From Erodium maritimum (taxonomy: Eukaryota; Streptophyta; Magnoliopsida; Geraniales; Geraniaceae): a stretch of DNA of 64,000 nt. The translations under genes and the position numbers were made by a program. Location of the stretch: the NCBI GenBank assembly GCA_963921825.1, contig OY997589.1:75686523-75750522 (forward strand), written 5' to 3'. Below the pieces are notes generated by a model, which worked only from the letters and a program-made list of their open reading frames with translations, was not told where the DNA came from and did not search any database. This document shows positions 45,953 to 56,245 of the stretch, piece after piece. Positions within the stretch are counted from its first letter, which is position 1; each line of letters starts with the position of its first letter.

Positions 45953-46834
45953 CCTAACCTAACCTCGTCACGAGCACTACACAATAAATGTTTACTTAAT
46001 TGATTCGAACCTGATACACCATTAGGGTTTAGTATAAGGTGAATGTGTTAGGAACCTTTAAACTGTACCCAATTTATCATGAACCCATTTTTGAGTGAAA
46101 CACAATGGTCATTTAGGTATTTTGAAATGTTTAAATCAGAATCAATAATCATTTAGGTCACAAATTATGTTCTTTCTTCAACACAAATTCAGTTAACAAT
46201 TATTGAACGTATTGGTCATATTATCTTTTAAATAATATGGACGATATTTTGAATAGTTCATGTTCTTTATCATATTGTATATGATATATTTTATAATATA
46301 TACGATGAAACCGATAGATATATAGTCCATTATATAAGATTCTCTTATTGTCAATGTAGAAAAATTTAGTGTTTCTATGGGTCAGCCAATAAATTCATTC
46401 TAGCTAGCTACTTTTTTAAACTAATCAATGATCAATAGCTTGGGTTTTTATGGTTTTAGGGTCTGGCTCATCGGGTTGTGCTTCCGCTTCACGGTTAGAA
46501 TTAGAGTTAATCTGGTTTTGGTTTTTGCTTTGGAAGCTTCTTCCATTAGTGTTGGCCAATACAGCTACAAATCATCATCTACCATACTAACTCCTAACCT
46601 AACCTCGTCACGATCACTACACAACAAATGTTTACTTAATTGATTCGAACCTGATACACCATTAGGGTTTATTATAAGGTGAATGTGTTAGGAACCATTA
46701 AACTGTACCCAATTTATCATCAACCCATTTTTTAGTGAAACACAATGGTCATTTAGGTATTTTGAAATGTTTAAATCAGAATCAATAATCAATTAGGTCA
46801 CATATTCAGTTCTTTCTTCTACACAAATTCAGTT
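45953..46834. repeat. Direct 243-bp repeat pair inside the CACTA element
   Basis: 45953-46195 and 46592-46834 match almost base for base (CCTAACCTAACCTCGTCACGA at the start, ACACAAATTCAGTT at the end), offset 639 bp. The 396 bp between the copies are unrelated. An internal duplication upstream of the TNPA-like gene. Confidence 0.88.
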
Positions 46835-46914
46835 CAATCAAAAATGGTGTTATTTGTTCAACAAAAAATTAGGGCTTTGTAGGGGTTTCATGTGAAGAGG
46901 GTAGAAGAAGATAA

Positions 46915-47235
46915 TTGTACGAGAGGCACGTACCTGTCGATGACAAGCGCGAACAGATGTGGTCGGAGACGTTGAGGCTGGGGCGAGAAGAGGTCGGCAA
47001 CGACGAGCTCTGGTCGGAGACGTTGACGCTCAGCAGCGAACAGGTCGGAGACCACGCTATCTGGTCGGAGACGATGACGGTAGGCAGCGAACAGGTCGGC
47101 CACGAGAGAGGCGTTGACGCTGGGCCTCGAAGACGTCGTCGACGGCGAGATCTGCTCGGAGACGACAACCCCTAGTGCAGTACGACTCGCCTGCGGCGCG
47201 AACAAGTCGGCGACGAGAGGATCGGCCGAGAATGG
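46915..47235. repeat. GC-rich tandem repeat upstream of the TNPA-like gene
   Basis: Five to six diverged units of about 45 bp with the core GGTCGGAGACGTTGACGCT.GGCAGCGAACAGGTCGG. The unit length is a multiple of three, so all frames stay open. Open frames on both strands here are repetitive, and I do not call a gene. Confidence 0.75.
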
Positions 47236-47335
47236 TCACCGGCGACTCAGAGAGAGGGAGAGAAGACAGACAAAGAAGAAAAGAGGAATGAGGGAAAAGG
47301 GAGGCGGACTCGGTCTTGACCTAACATTTAGACCT

Positions 47336-48168
47336 GTCCTGACGGATGTAGATATCCATCGGCCAAGGCAAACCGATGTCGTTTTGCCACCAACACTTAG
47401 AAATTTGGCAGAAATTTCTTCACCTGGCCGATGGATATCTACATCCGTCGGGCAACATAGGTTGACTACCATTGACCAAAACCCGAAAACCCGTCATATT
47501 TCCCGACTATTAGAGTATTGAAAATGGAACGATATAAGTACTTAGTATGACTCATAGTTTGGAGAGAAGATCGTATAATACTCATACATATGACATACAA
47601 AAAATGAACGAGACAATGTCATACGTTATAAGCTGAATATGTTCATGCACATACTGGAACTGACGATTTCGATCAATACGTGTCGGTATCTCGCATATGA
47701 TATAATCAAGACCGGTCATCACATATGTACTATCTACACTAGTGTACTTATGTAAAAAAACAAACATCGAACGGTTCATTCGTCGTTAATAGGGTGGTCA
47801 AATATATTTTGCAAATTAGTCAACCATCTCTACCGACTTATAGGTCAACCTTGGCAGACGGATACGCATCCGTCTGCCAAGTGTTAACAACCTTTCCGAC
47901 ATATTCAGAGGATATGTCGGTAGAGAAGTAAAAAAATCGATTAATTGACTTAATGATTTCCGTAATTCTCTTTCACATCATATATATGTTTAGGGTGTTG
48001 TAAAACAATGTATGAACGCTGTAACATACAAAAACAAAGCAATGTCACGGGTTTATGCACGAATTACACACTGAAACAGAGCATTTGCTCTCTGTTTTGT
48101 GTCTGCTTGGATCCGTCGGCCAGGTACTATCCTGACCGACGGATGCTAGTATCCATTGGCCAAGTGAC
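47336..48168. repeat. Internal copies of the subterminal motif
   Basis: Three clusters (47336-47460, 47855-47930, 48108-48165) carry GACGGATNNNNATCCGTC/CATCGGCCA motifs like those of the ends. The first is itself an inverted repeat of about 30 bp (CTGACGGATGTAGATATCCA and its complement). They lie between the TNP2 remnant and the TNPA-like gene, where a promoter for the latter is expected. Confidence 0.8.
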
Positions 48169-48333
48169 AGGGCAGAGTAGAACAAATTTGCAAGAAACGT
48201 CATGCTACCTGGAAAATAGTTTATCTGCACAACCAATCATTGCATTTGTTTCAACTTGATAAGTTTGCACACATACAACACATTAGAAGTTACATGTTTG
48301 TACGTACAATATTAGTACAATGCTTATATATAT

Positions 48334-49562
48334 TTAATCGGATTCATGTATTTCTTCATTGTTGTATCCATGATCTTTGCAGTCATCTTCACTATTCTCG
48401 TCGTTATCGTCCACATCATGTACCTCTTGGAGACCGCCATCATAATGGGGTAACACATTTAGTTCCGCTACAAGAAGTGCAGTTTCAGGCTCGGACTCTT
48501 GGTAAGGAGCGTCAACCGCGTACGAAATGGATGGCAAACGATTTGCCGAGATGAATAGTCCTCTAGGGGCAACCTTGTTCACGATCTTATACCCTCCACC
48601 CATTTTCGGGTCATCGATGTAGAATATCTGTAATGCACATTAAATAATTAGTAACACATCCAACAACGAAGTACAATACTATATACAACTAATGCAACTT
48701 GCCTGTTTGGCCATGGTTGCTAGACAGAATGGATCGTCGCGATATGCATTTGTGTTGATATTTATGGATATCAAACCATTATCTACTTTAACGGATTTTA
48801 GATCATACCATCGACAGTAAAACAGAACAACCGGCATCCGTCCAGTGTACATAAGCTCAACGACGTATAACAACACACCGTAATAAGCTACACCGCCCTC
48901 TGCATTTAGCATCACACCACTGTTCTGTGAGCTTCTTCCTTTATCGCGTTGTTCGGACAAGTATTTCACACCGTGTACATGACATTGCGCATAATAATTT
49001 ACTCTCTGCACGTAACGACTTAGAGCCTTTGATGCCGTATATTGTGGATCGTCATCGGGATACGATTCCATCTGAGAATTTGTGCTTACAGGTATTAGTA
49101 ATATATACACAGTGACAAATATATGTTTATTTATATATATAGGACTACATGTTTAACTGATATTGAACTTACGGTTTCCTTGAACATTGAGCAAAATGTT
49201 CCAATTCGGTGTTGTAAATCGGTTGACCCTGGGTATTCCGTCTCATAATCCTCTTTGAAATCAATCATCTCGGAGCTGAATTCTTTAGCATTCTGCATAG
49301 CGGTCCAATGAGCGATACGCACGAATTCCTTTGTTAACAAGGGCTCCCATATCTGAATAGTTGGAAGCACATGTTTGGAAACAATAGAAATGCCCCATGT
49401 ATCTGGGGTCTCCGGATCCATGACTCGTTTGTCGAGGTACAAATTGATGAACGTCGCACATTGATGATTGATGTACGATTCTTCATGCAAGGGTTGCTGC
49501 TCTCTCAGAGTCTGGTACATCTGATGGAGCCACCTCCATGCGCGGCCCGAAGCATGACGCAA
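48334..49562 (-). pseudogene. TNP2-type CACTA transposase, C-terminal remnant (DUF4218 end + DUF4216)
   Basis: Three exons on the minus strand: about 49562-49173, 49071-48703 and 48627-48334. The first resembles the segment following DUF4218 (RIAHWTAMQNAKEF). The second is a clear DUF4216 domain (NSGVMLNAEGGVAYYGVLLY, VVELMYTGRMPVVLFYCRWY, DDPFCLATMAKQ). The third continues IFYIDDPKMGGGYKIVNKVA. The intron between the last two starts GC (CAG/GCAAGT) and ends AG. The N-terminal and DDE-bearing Transposase_21 part should lie above 49562 but is absent, so no active transposase can be made. Confidence 0.85.
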
Positions 49563-49849
49563 GGGTGTACGTGCAGTGGCTGAAAGACAACTTTGTGCGT
49601 GAGGACGAAGACTAGACGCCTAACTAGAATATTAATTTCCTACTATTTAACGGATGTGTGTTAAGGATGACTTTTATTTCAATAACACGTTTTATATGAC
49701 TTTGTAATTTGAATGGTTAACGGTTGTTTTAATTATTGTTCACTTTATTTATTAAGTGTTGGTTTAATGAATATTATTTGCGTATGATTTGACTTAATTA
49801 TTTGGGATTGATTATAATTGTAATATGTTCTTTGACTAAGTCAGGATAT

Positions 49850-50233
49850 ATGGAACCAAACTCTGATCGTAGAGTAGAGCGTAGGTGGCGTCGACGTGAA
49901 AATGCGGGAACAGTTGTACCTGGTCCACATAGAGTCAACGCTGCAGCTGCCTCAGCGTGGGTCCAGCATTATTCCCTATTAGTCCAGGAATCACATCAAC
50001 GCTACGACTATATTTTGAACCTGATGAATGAGAAAGGTATGGACATACCTCCACTCCCTGTTGGAGGCCCGCAGCATACCCCTCCGTGGTTGAACGAGGA
50101 ATGGATGAACGAGGTTCAAGACAATGACCTTCAAGCTAGAGCGGAGCCTGCGTGGTTTGGACGTTTTGTGGAATGGATGGAAGTGACCAAAGAAATGCAG
50201 GAGTGTGTCATCAGAAACCTGCTTGTTTTGTAA
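49850..50233 (+). CDS. Uncharacterised 127-codon ORF, opposite strand inside the CACTA element
   Basis: The ATG at 49850 starts MEPNSDRRVERRWRRREN, and the frame runs without a stop to TAA at 50233. The N-terminus is strongly basic. The middle (HYSLLVQESHQRYDYILNLM) looks helical, and the C-terminus (FGRFVEWMEVTKEMQECVI) is rich in aromatic and acidic residues. I recognise no family. It sits where the catalytic part of TNP2 should be, on the opposite strand, between the TNP2 remnant and the right subterminal repeats. It could be a captured host exon or an accessory gene of this CACTA lineage. Chance is possible, but the composition is protein-like. Confidence 0.45.
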   Translation: MEPNSDRRVERRWRRRENAGTVVPGPHRVNAAAASAWVQHYSLLVQESHQRYDYILNLMNEKGMDIPPLPVGGPQHTPPWLNEEWMNEVQDNDLQARAEPAWFGRFVEWMEVTKEMQECVIRNLLVL

Positions 50234-50439
50234 CTCTATTAGGCGTGTCTGTGTTTTCTTTTATGACTATGTTTAATGTTGTGATTCTGTGAACATATTA
50301 TCTGGAAAATGTTTCCATAACTGTTTCCAAACACATTATCTATGAACAGTTTTTTTATATACGAATTGTTTCATACATATTTCATGTGTAATGTCGTTAT
50401 GTTTATCGGGATACCGTTACTTTCTTTCGTATATTGCCT

Positions 50440-50864
50440 CACCTTACCAACGGATACAAGGAACTTGGCTGACGGATTCAACATATGTGGCTAAGGTTTG
50501 TCAGTTGGCAGACGGATGCACATGCGTGGCTAAGGTTTTTGCACTTGGCAGACGGATGCACATACGTCACTCAAGTTCTTTTCACTTGGCTGACGGATAC
50601 AGCATGCGTGGGTCAAGTTTTTGCACTTGGCAGACGGCTGCACATACGTCACTCAAGTTCTTTTCACTTGGCTGGCGGATACAGCATGCGTGGGTCAAGT
50701 TTTTCCAGTTGGCCGACGGATATGAGTTTCCTTATCTACGGATCTAGCATCCGTCGGCCTGGTGGTTCACTTGGCTGATGGATTGCTGTATCCGTGACCT
50801 AAGGGCCAAAACTTAGGTCACGGATCCATTTTATCCGTCTCCTAAGTCGTTTTCTGCAGTAGTG
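50440..50864. repeat. Right subterminal repeat array of the CACTA element
   Basis: Units of about 45-50 bp (TTGGCAGACGGATGCACATACGT..CTCAAGTT) alternate with ACTTGGCTGACGGATACAGCATGCGTG units. This gives a higher-order repeat of about 100 bp, ending at CACTACTG (inverted). Confidence 0.9.
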
Positions 50865-51074
50865 TCCAGGGTTGTCGTCGCTTCCCCCGGCCGCAATCCG
50901 TTACTTTTGTTTCGTCGATATGGCGTCCATCCTCTTCACCCTCTCATGCTCGTCCGCTGCCCACAAGGGCCATCACTACCCAATTCCCATCTTCCCCGAT
51001 TTCCCCAACCTCACCCCCAACTCCCATTACCACGATCAAGTCGTCGCCGACATCGCCTATCCCTTTCCCAATTG

Positions 51075-51105
51075 TTTTTTTTTGGGGGGGGGGGGGGGGG
51101 GGGGG
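51075..51105. repeat. T9-G22 homopolymer tract
   Basis: Nine T followed by 22 G within the right part of LINE F. The G count is likely to be inaccurate in sequencing and interrupts the open frame. Confidence 0.9.
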
Positions 51106-51702
51106 TCTCTTCTTCTACCGCCTCTTCCCTGATTGATCTCGACGGCAATTCTCTTAAGCCTCCATCGTTGTCTCTAAAGGCGCATCAGTCGCCGCCGCCA
51201 CTGTCTCTAAAGCCACCGCTGGAAGGTCCTTCTCCCTGGCCTCCACCACCACACCCTCCTCGACCCCTCTCTCAATTCTGGATCTGGCTAATCGAGTAGG
51301 TCTTTTTTATTTTGTCTGATTTTGTTTTTGCAGGGTCAAAAACTAGTACGCGGAGATTATAGGACTTGTGCTCTAGGGACTGGCTTTGGGGTCTATTGGA
51401 AGATCTATGCCTCCCAAAGAAGTGGATGATAGCAGGCTCAGTCGTACTCTATTGTGCATGCAGCGTTTAGGCAAGACCTCGAGCAGTCGTAGTCAATTTT
51501 TTCTAGTTTTAGTGTGTCACCTTAATGGCATACTATCCAAAACCGTCAAGGACAATCATGTTATGAAAAGATCAACGGACATTGTTAGTGTTCTAGGCAT
51601 ATTCTTCGTGCTAAAAAAAAACTCTGATGCACTTTACTATTTTTGAAATTCTTGATTACGAAAACTGCACCTTTTAGTAAAAAAAAAAATTGATTTTTTT
51701 AC

Positions 51703-51922
51703 CCCAGATAAGCGGTCGAAGGGGAAAAAGGGGTTAGCGAGTTTACTTTCATGGCTTTACTATTTATAAAATTTCATATTCTTTTGTCTTAGCATAAATT
51801 AGTTGCAGTAAAACCTACGTTCCCTTCCCTGCCTATATATATAGAGTGATGTACAACACAGCACACTACTTTCACTTATATTTTTCAAAAGACTTGTTCC
51901 GTATCGAACTTGAGTTGAAAAA
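51703..51922 (+). promoter_or_regulatory. VIT1: VIT1 proximal promoter and 5' UTR
   Basis: A TATA box (CTATATATATAGAG, about 51833-51846) lies about 80 bp upstream of the ATG. The sequence between the LINE F duplication and the TATA box is only about 130 bp, so distal promoter elements must be either within the transposons or beyond 43016. I see no clear iron-deficiency element. Confidence 0.65.
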
Positions 51923-53437
51923 ATGGCAGTGAACGGACAGGCAGATCCAGAGAAGCAGAAGCTGCTTCTCCAAGACCACCAAGAGAAGCACTTCATGTCC
52001 AGTGACGTCGTCCGTGACGTCATCATCGGCGTATCTGACGGCCTCACCGTTCCCTTCGCCCTCGCCGCCGGTCTCTCCGGCGCCAACGTTGCCTCCTCCA
52101 TCATCCTCGTCGCCGGAATCGCTGAAGTTGCCGCCGGCGCCATCTCCATGGGCCTCGGAGGGTACAATACATATATATATATATTCTACACTACTCATTC
52201 TATATATAATAATTTACTTTTTTTTTCCTTAATTAAGTCCAATAAACAAGTTGTGTACATGTATATAGGTATCTTGCAGCTAAGAGTGAAGCTGATCACT
52301 ACATGAAGGAGCTCAAGAGAGAGCAAGAAGAAATCATCAGTGTTCCCGACATAGGTTTGTTCTTATTAACTTCGTAAGGAGCCTGTTATGTATGTTGTTA
52401 AGAGTCAATATTTAATAAACACTTAATGACTTTCTCCTACAAGTTTTTAACATACATAATTAATTACGCTTGACATCCCACAAACGCCAACTTTATTGCA
52501 CGTGCATTACCGACCAAATATGAAAATGACACTACAGTGGGTCGAAACATCCCATCGGTTCTGTCAAAATGGGGTGTTTTTATTTTTATTTTTCTATGAA
52601 ATTTTTGATGTTGATTTCGATAGATTTTGATCCTTTTATTTCTCGGTCTTTTTTCTCCGGAGACCTAAAGATTTTGGTCAGAATTGAATCACCGACATCG
52701 ACCCCTACTAAGATTGTTTGATGAATGGACTTTAACTTTCCGTCAAATAGATTCCGTAAAATCCACCTCCACTCGGATGCTCGAATTTGTGACAACTTTA
52801 TTGATAGTTCTTAATTTAATATTTACTTAAGCAACTAATATTGGAAAGTAGAGCTGATTTCAAGAGGAGAGCGTTCACTTAATCATTATAACCTGATTCC
52901 AATTAGTGATATAACGATCCATCAAGATTCAACCGTATTTGAAACAATGCAGAAGCAGCTGAATGTGCAGAGATACTAGCACAATACGGGGCGGAGCGGC
53001 ACGAGTACGAGCCAATAGTGAACGCGCTGAGGAGGAATCCGCAAGCATGGGTCGACTTCATGATGAAGTGAGCACATAGACTTGACACTCCAACAACATA
53101 GTACAAGTTTAATAAAAGGTTACGTTTTGGGTGGTGCAGATTTGAGTTGGGGCTGGAGAGGCCGGATCCGATGAGGGCACTGCAGAGCGCAATGACGATC
53201 GCAGTGTCATATGTAGCCGGAGGAGCCGTGCCGCTGGTGCCGTACGTGGTGTTTCCGGTCGCAAGAGAAGCTCTGGCGGCTTCGGTGGTGTTGACTTTGG
53301 TGGCGTTGATGATATTTGGGTTCTGCAAGGGACACTTGACGGGAAGTCAACCCTTCAAGAGTGCCCTCCAGACTGTCTTTATTGGAGCCGTTGCTTCTGC
53401 TGCTGCTTATTGCATTGCGAAGCTCATCCAACCTTAG
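51923..53437 (+). CDS. VIT1: Vacuolar iron transporter VIT1 (CCC1/VIT family)
   Basis: Exons 51923-52161, 52269-52354, 52953-53067 and 53140-53437 (introns 107, 598 and 72 bp, all GT-AG) encode 245 residues, close to the usual 250. The protein exchanges Fe2+ (and Mn2+) for protons into the vacuole across the tonoplast. Predicted layout: TM1 about 32-55 (GVSDGLTVPFALAAGLSGA), TM2 57-83, a long cytosolic metal-binding domain 85-155 (KSEADHY, REQEEI, NPQAWVDFMMKFELGLE), TM3-TM5 160-242. Residues matching those reported for the Eucalyptus VIT1 structure are all present at an offset of four: D39, E68 and M76 in the path; E98, E101, E109, E112, M145, M146 and E149 in the metal-binding domain. No frameshift or stop. 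The ATG is the first in frame after the TATA box. Confidence 0.96.
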
Positions 53438-53839
53438 AAGGACAAGGACCCTCACCTTTGTGTGTTGTCAATAATTATGTACTGATTTTAGATGTTATAA
53501 GAACTTGGTCTTTGACACACCCATCTATTCTTACGCCTGGAGAGTCCCATGTAGAGTGGAGTCCATTAGTGTTTGATGTTAACATCTTTATGCATGGATC
53601 TCCAAGTTTTGCTAAGTGATAGTCAAATAGCATCAAACGGGTTGAACGGAATCATGAATGCTAACTTGCAAAATAGCATTATTTTGAAAATGGGATGGAT
53701 ATGATATTTGGCTCTCACATCTTTGCAAACTAGGTTCTATTCTTAGTAGATATTTGGATTTGTCGTGAATAAAGAATACCCAGATTATATCCGACAGGAT
53801 ATTTTGATTACAGAGCCAAGTATTCTATGTGTAGGGAAT
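53438..53839. other. VIT1 3' flank
   Basis: Contains the likely 3' UTR (AATAATTATG near 53470). No other gene recognised. Confidence 0.5.
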
Positions 53840-54375
53840 ATACGGTTAGTATATTGACGATAAAAAAATTCAAATAAACGATTTTTTTTTTGAAATAACA
53901 TAATAACCTTTACCGAATCAGCTAGCTTACTAATTATAGATTAGGAAATAGAGGCTTAATCGAGTCCAGGTTTTCCTGTCTCCTTAAGACACTTGATTGG
54001 CCCGTATTGACAACTATCTCCCAAGATACAACGACTAACGTCAGCGAACTCAACTCCATGTAGAAAAATCACCAGAACTAAGGTAAAATGACAACGTAAT
54101 TGGGAGAGAACGAGATGAATTTCGATGTGTGGTTTTTGCATCTGTTTTTGATTTTTTTTTTGATGTTGGTATGTTTGATCTATATGAAAGATGACTTAGT
54201 AGCTTGGTATTTATAGGCTATCTATTAGGGGCAAGAAGGTAATTTTATGGGGTAGCTAATCCCATAAAAAAAACCTCCCACTATGAGGTCATGACCAACC
54301 AACTACATAAATCACAATTAAAACCATAAATTACATTTAGTACCATAAATCACATTTTAACCACATTTTCCAACA
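53840..54375 (-). repeat. Probable Ty1/copia-like LTR (minus strand)
   Basis: On the minus strand it starts TGTTGGAAAATGTGG at 54375. It has a TATA box in GCCTATAAATACC near 54215 and then GTCGTTGTATCTTGGGAGA at about 54034-54016, which closely resembles the LTR at 38551-39487. The 3' border is uncertain (about 53840), and I found no target-site duplication. No internal region follows, so it is a solo or truncated LTR. Confidence 0.5.
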
Positions 54376-54940
54376 ATATGTACCTGATCAGGAAGCTCAT
54401 TAAGATACCATCATAACTTCGTCTTAAAAATAACTGAAAAAATATGATGTAATTATATTTCGAAATAAGACTGTTTTGTAAACAAGCCCCCAAATCCAAC
54501 TAGAATCATAAGACAAAATAAAAGGGTAATCTGATCGGGTATAATCCCCCAAAATCGTTCTCCAATCTACATACCAGAGAAGCCACTCCAAAAGGGTAAT
54601 CACCATCGTGAACGTCATGAATGGGAGTTTCAATTGATTCACCCGCGATTGTATTAGCTGTCGGGGACCAAATTGATCTGTCGCCCGCACCCACACTCAC
54701 ACTTCTCTCCTATTCTCTAGCGACATCAGCCCCGGTGTTGGCTACTCCACGACTGAAAAAATATGATCTGAGACTTTCAAATGTAGTAACACTACATATT
54801 TTACCATTGATGTTATAGACATAAGCTTATACATACGTTTAGCTCTTAGGTATTCAAATGTTAGATATTAATATTCACGCTAATACTGGACCACGCCACT
54901 CCATAAACTTTTAAGTCTCTACTTATCTTAAAACTTTCTA
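54376..54940. other. Unassigned AT-rich spacer
   Basis: No recognised domain. A minus-strand frame (54696-54424) is without family. Confidence 0.35.
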
Positions 54941-56240
54941 CTCTCTCTCTCTCTTTAGCTTGTTTCGCTCTGCCTTCTCTCTACCGCTTCTTCCCAAACC
55001 CTAGTTCCGAGTTCTCGCCGCCGGTGTCATCTCCGACCTTTGGTCACTGATGATGCCGGCGGCAACCCTCTTCTCCCTTTTTCCTTCCTCCTCTTCCTTT
55101 TCTCCGTTTCCCTGCCCTTTTTCCTTCTCTGTTGTCCTCTCCCTCTCGTTCCCTTGTTCTTCTTCAGGGTTTTTTGGATCTTTGGTCCGATTGGTGCCTC
55201 TTCTTCGCAGAAGTAGCCTTTAGCTTAGAGATCTGTCCTCTAGTCACTGACAGAGCCTCTCAACCTCTGACTGTCTTCTCTTGCTTCCCTGTTTCAGATC
55301 CGCGGTGGGAACTTTTCTAAGATCAGATTTGTTGTGGATCTGTATTATGAGACCCCGTTTGTTGAAGATCATGCTGGCTCTGATTTGGCTACTCAAAGGT
55401 AACCCTTTCTTCCTTCCTCTTAGTCTGAAACTTCTCTCCCGTTCCCTTTGGGTCGGGTCCTCTCGTTGTGTTCTCGAGATGGTTGTTGGCTTGTTGAGAA
55501 GTTTTGACTTTTGTGGTCGGGGGACTGGTTACCGGAGGGGATGCGGATTGAAGAGTGGTGATGTGTCCGATTCTCGCCTTTTCACTTCGTTCCTCCAGAT
55601 CTACTACCCGCGGTGGTTCGTTCATCGTTTTTGGTGTTGGCCTGCGATGAGGAGGGTTCTGTCTCTTTCGATCCAGGTAATTCCTCTCCTCCCTATTTTC
55701 ACTCTGTTTCATGTCTTCCCCTCCTCAACTCTCTCGAGGTTGGGGCCTCACGATTCGTGCCGTGTTGGCCGTCCTGAGGAGTTTGGTCTTGTGGCCTTTT
55801 CGAAGATTTGGACAGTAGTGTATTAGGGTTGGAGGGGCTCTGCTTCTTTCGGTTTGGAGTCGTTCTGTTCTCTGGTGTTTCGGATGTGCTTGGTTCTGGT
55901 TACTCTTAGGGTACTAGAAGTTGTTCGGTTGGGCTGGGGTGTCTTTTGTTCTACTTTGACCAAAGCTTGTGGCTTCTTTTCTTTTGTTTCTATCTCTTTT
56001 TCTGGTTCTGTACTCTCTGTTGTATTGTTTTGCTTGCTCGGTTTGGAGCGTATTTAGTTATGGCTTGTAGGCCTGGTTGTTGCACCCCTTGTTGGGTCGT
56101 TTTTAGTTTTGTTTTGTTATTTGGTTTCTTCATGTTAGGAAGATCTGGGTTTTTAGACCTGTGTTGTACCCATTATTAGGGTTGGTGTTCCTGGTTTGAG
56201 GTACCTGTATGGTATGCTCGTGGTTGTATGCTGAGGGTTC
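54941..56240 (+). other. Pyrimidine-rich, transcript-like stretch of unknown nature
   Basis: A (CT)n run at 54941-54957 is followed by a T/C/G-rich region with a plant 5'-UTR look (CCAAACCCTAGTTCC) and long but unrecognised plus-strand frames (55281-55826). It stops at the LTR at 56246. It may be the 5' end of a gene or LINE cut by the retrotransposon. No domain supports either. Confidence 0.35.
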
Positions 56241-56245
56241 GCCCT

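Larger units (their letters stand above)
43094..50864 (-). mobile_element. CACTA (En/Spm-type) DNA transposon
   Basis: The left end CACTACTGATGATCTTGACC and the inverted right end CACTACTGCAGAAAACGAC share the CACTACTG terminus. They are flanked by the 3-bp duplication TCC (43091-43093 and 50865-50867). Subterminal regions are packed with GACGGAT...ATCCGTCGGCC repeats. Inside, on the minus strand, are the C-terminal part of a TNP2-type transposase gene and then a TNPA-like gene, the usual order. The catalytic part of TNP2 is missing, so the element could move only with help. Confidence 0.96.
43030..51688 (+). mobile_element. Short LINE-like element F, split by the CACTA transposon
   Basis: ATTTATTTTTTTAC (43016-43029) and ATTGATTTTTTTAC (51689-51702) form a 14-bp duplication with one mismatch. 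The left piece (43030-43093) has a typical GC-rich LINE start (CTAGGGTTTC, GGCGGCGGC). The right piece (50868-51688) has an open stretch beginning MASILFTLSCSSAAHKG at about 50920, the phrase CTAGGGACTGGCTTTGGGG shared with copy B, and the tail CTGCACCTTTTAGTAAAAAAA. Without the CACTA element it is 0.9 kb and lacks polymerase. It inserted about 130 bp upstream of the VIT1 TATA box. Confidence 0.8.

Noticed and set aside
46888-47521. A second gene upstream of the TNPA-like gene
   Set aside because: The frames on both strands are products of a tandem repeat with a unit length divisible by three.
55281-55826. 181-codon frame as a real gene
   Set aside because: Strongly pyrimidine-biased sequence, no domain, no splice or homology support.
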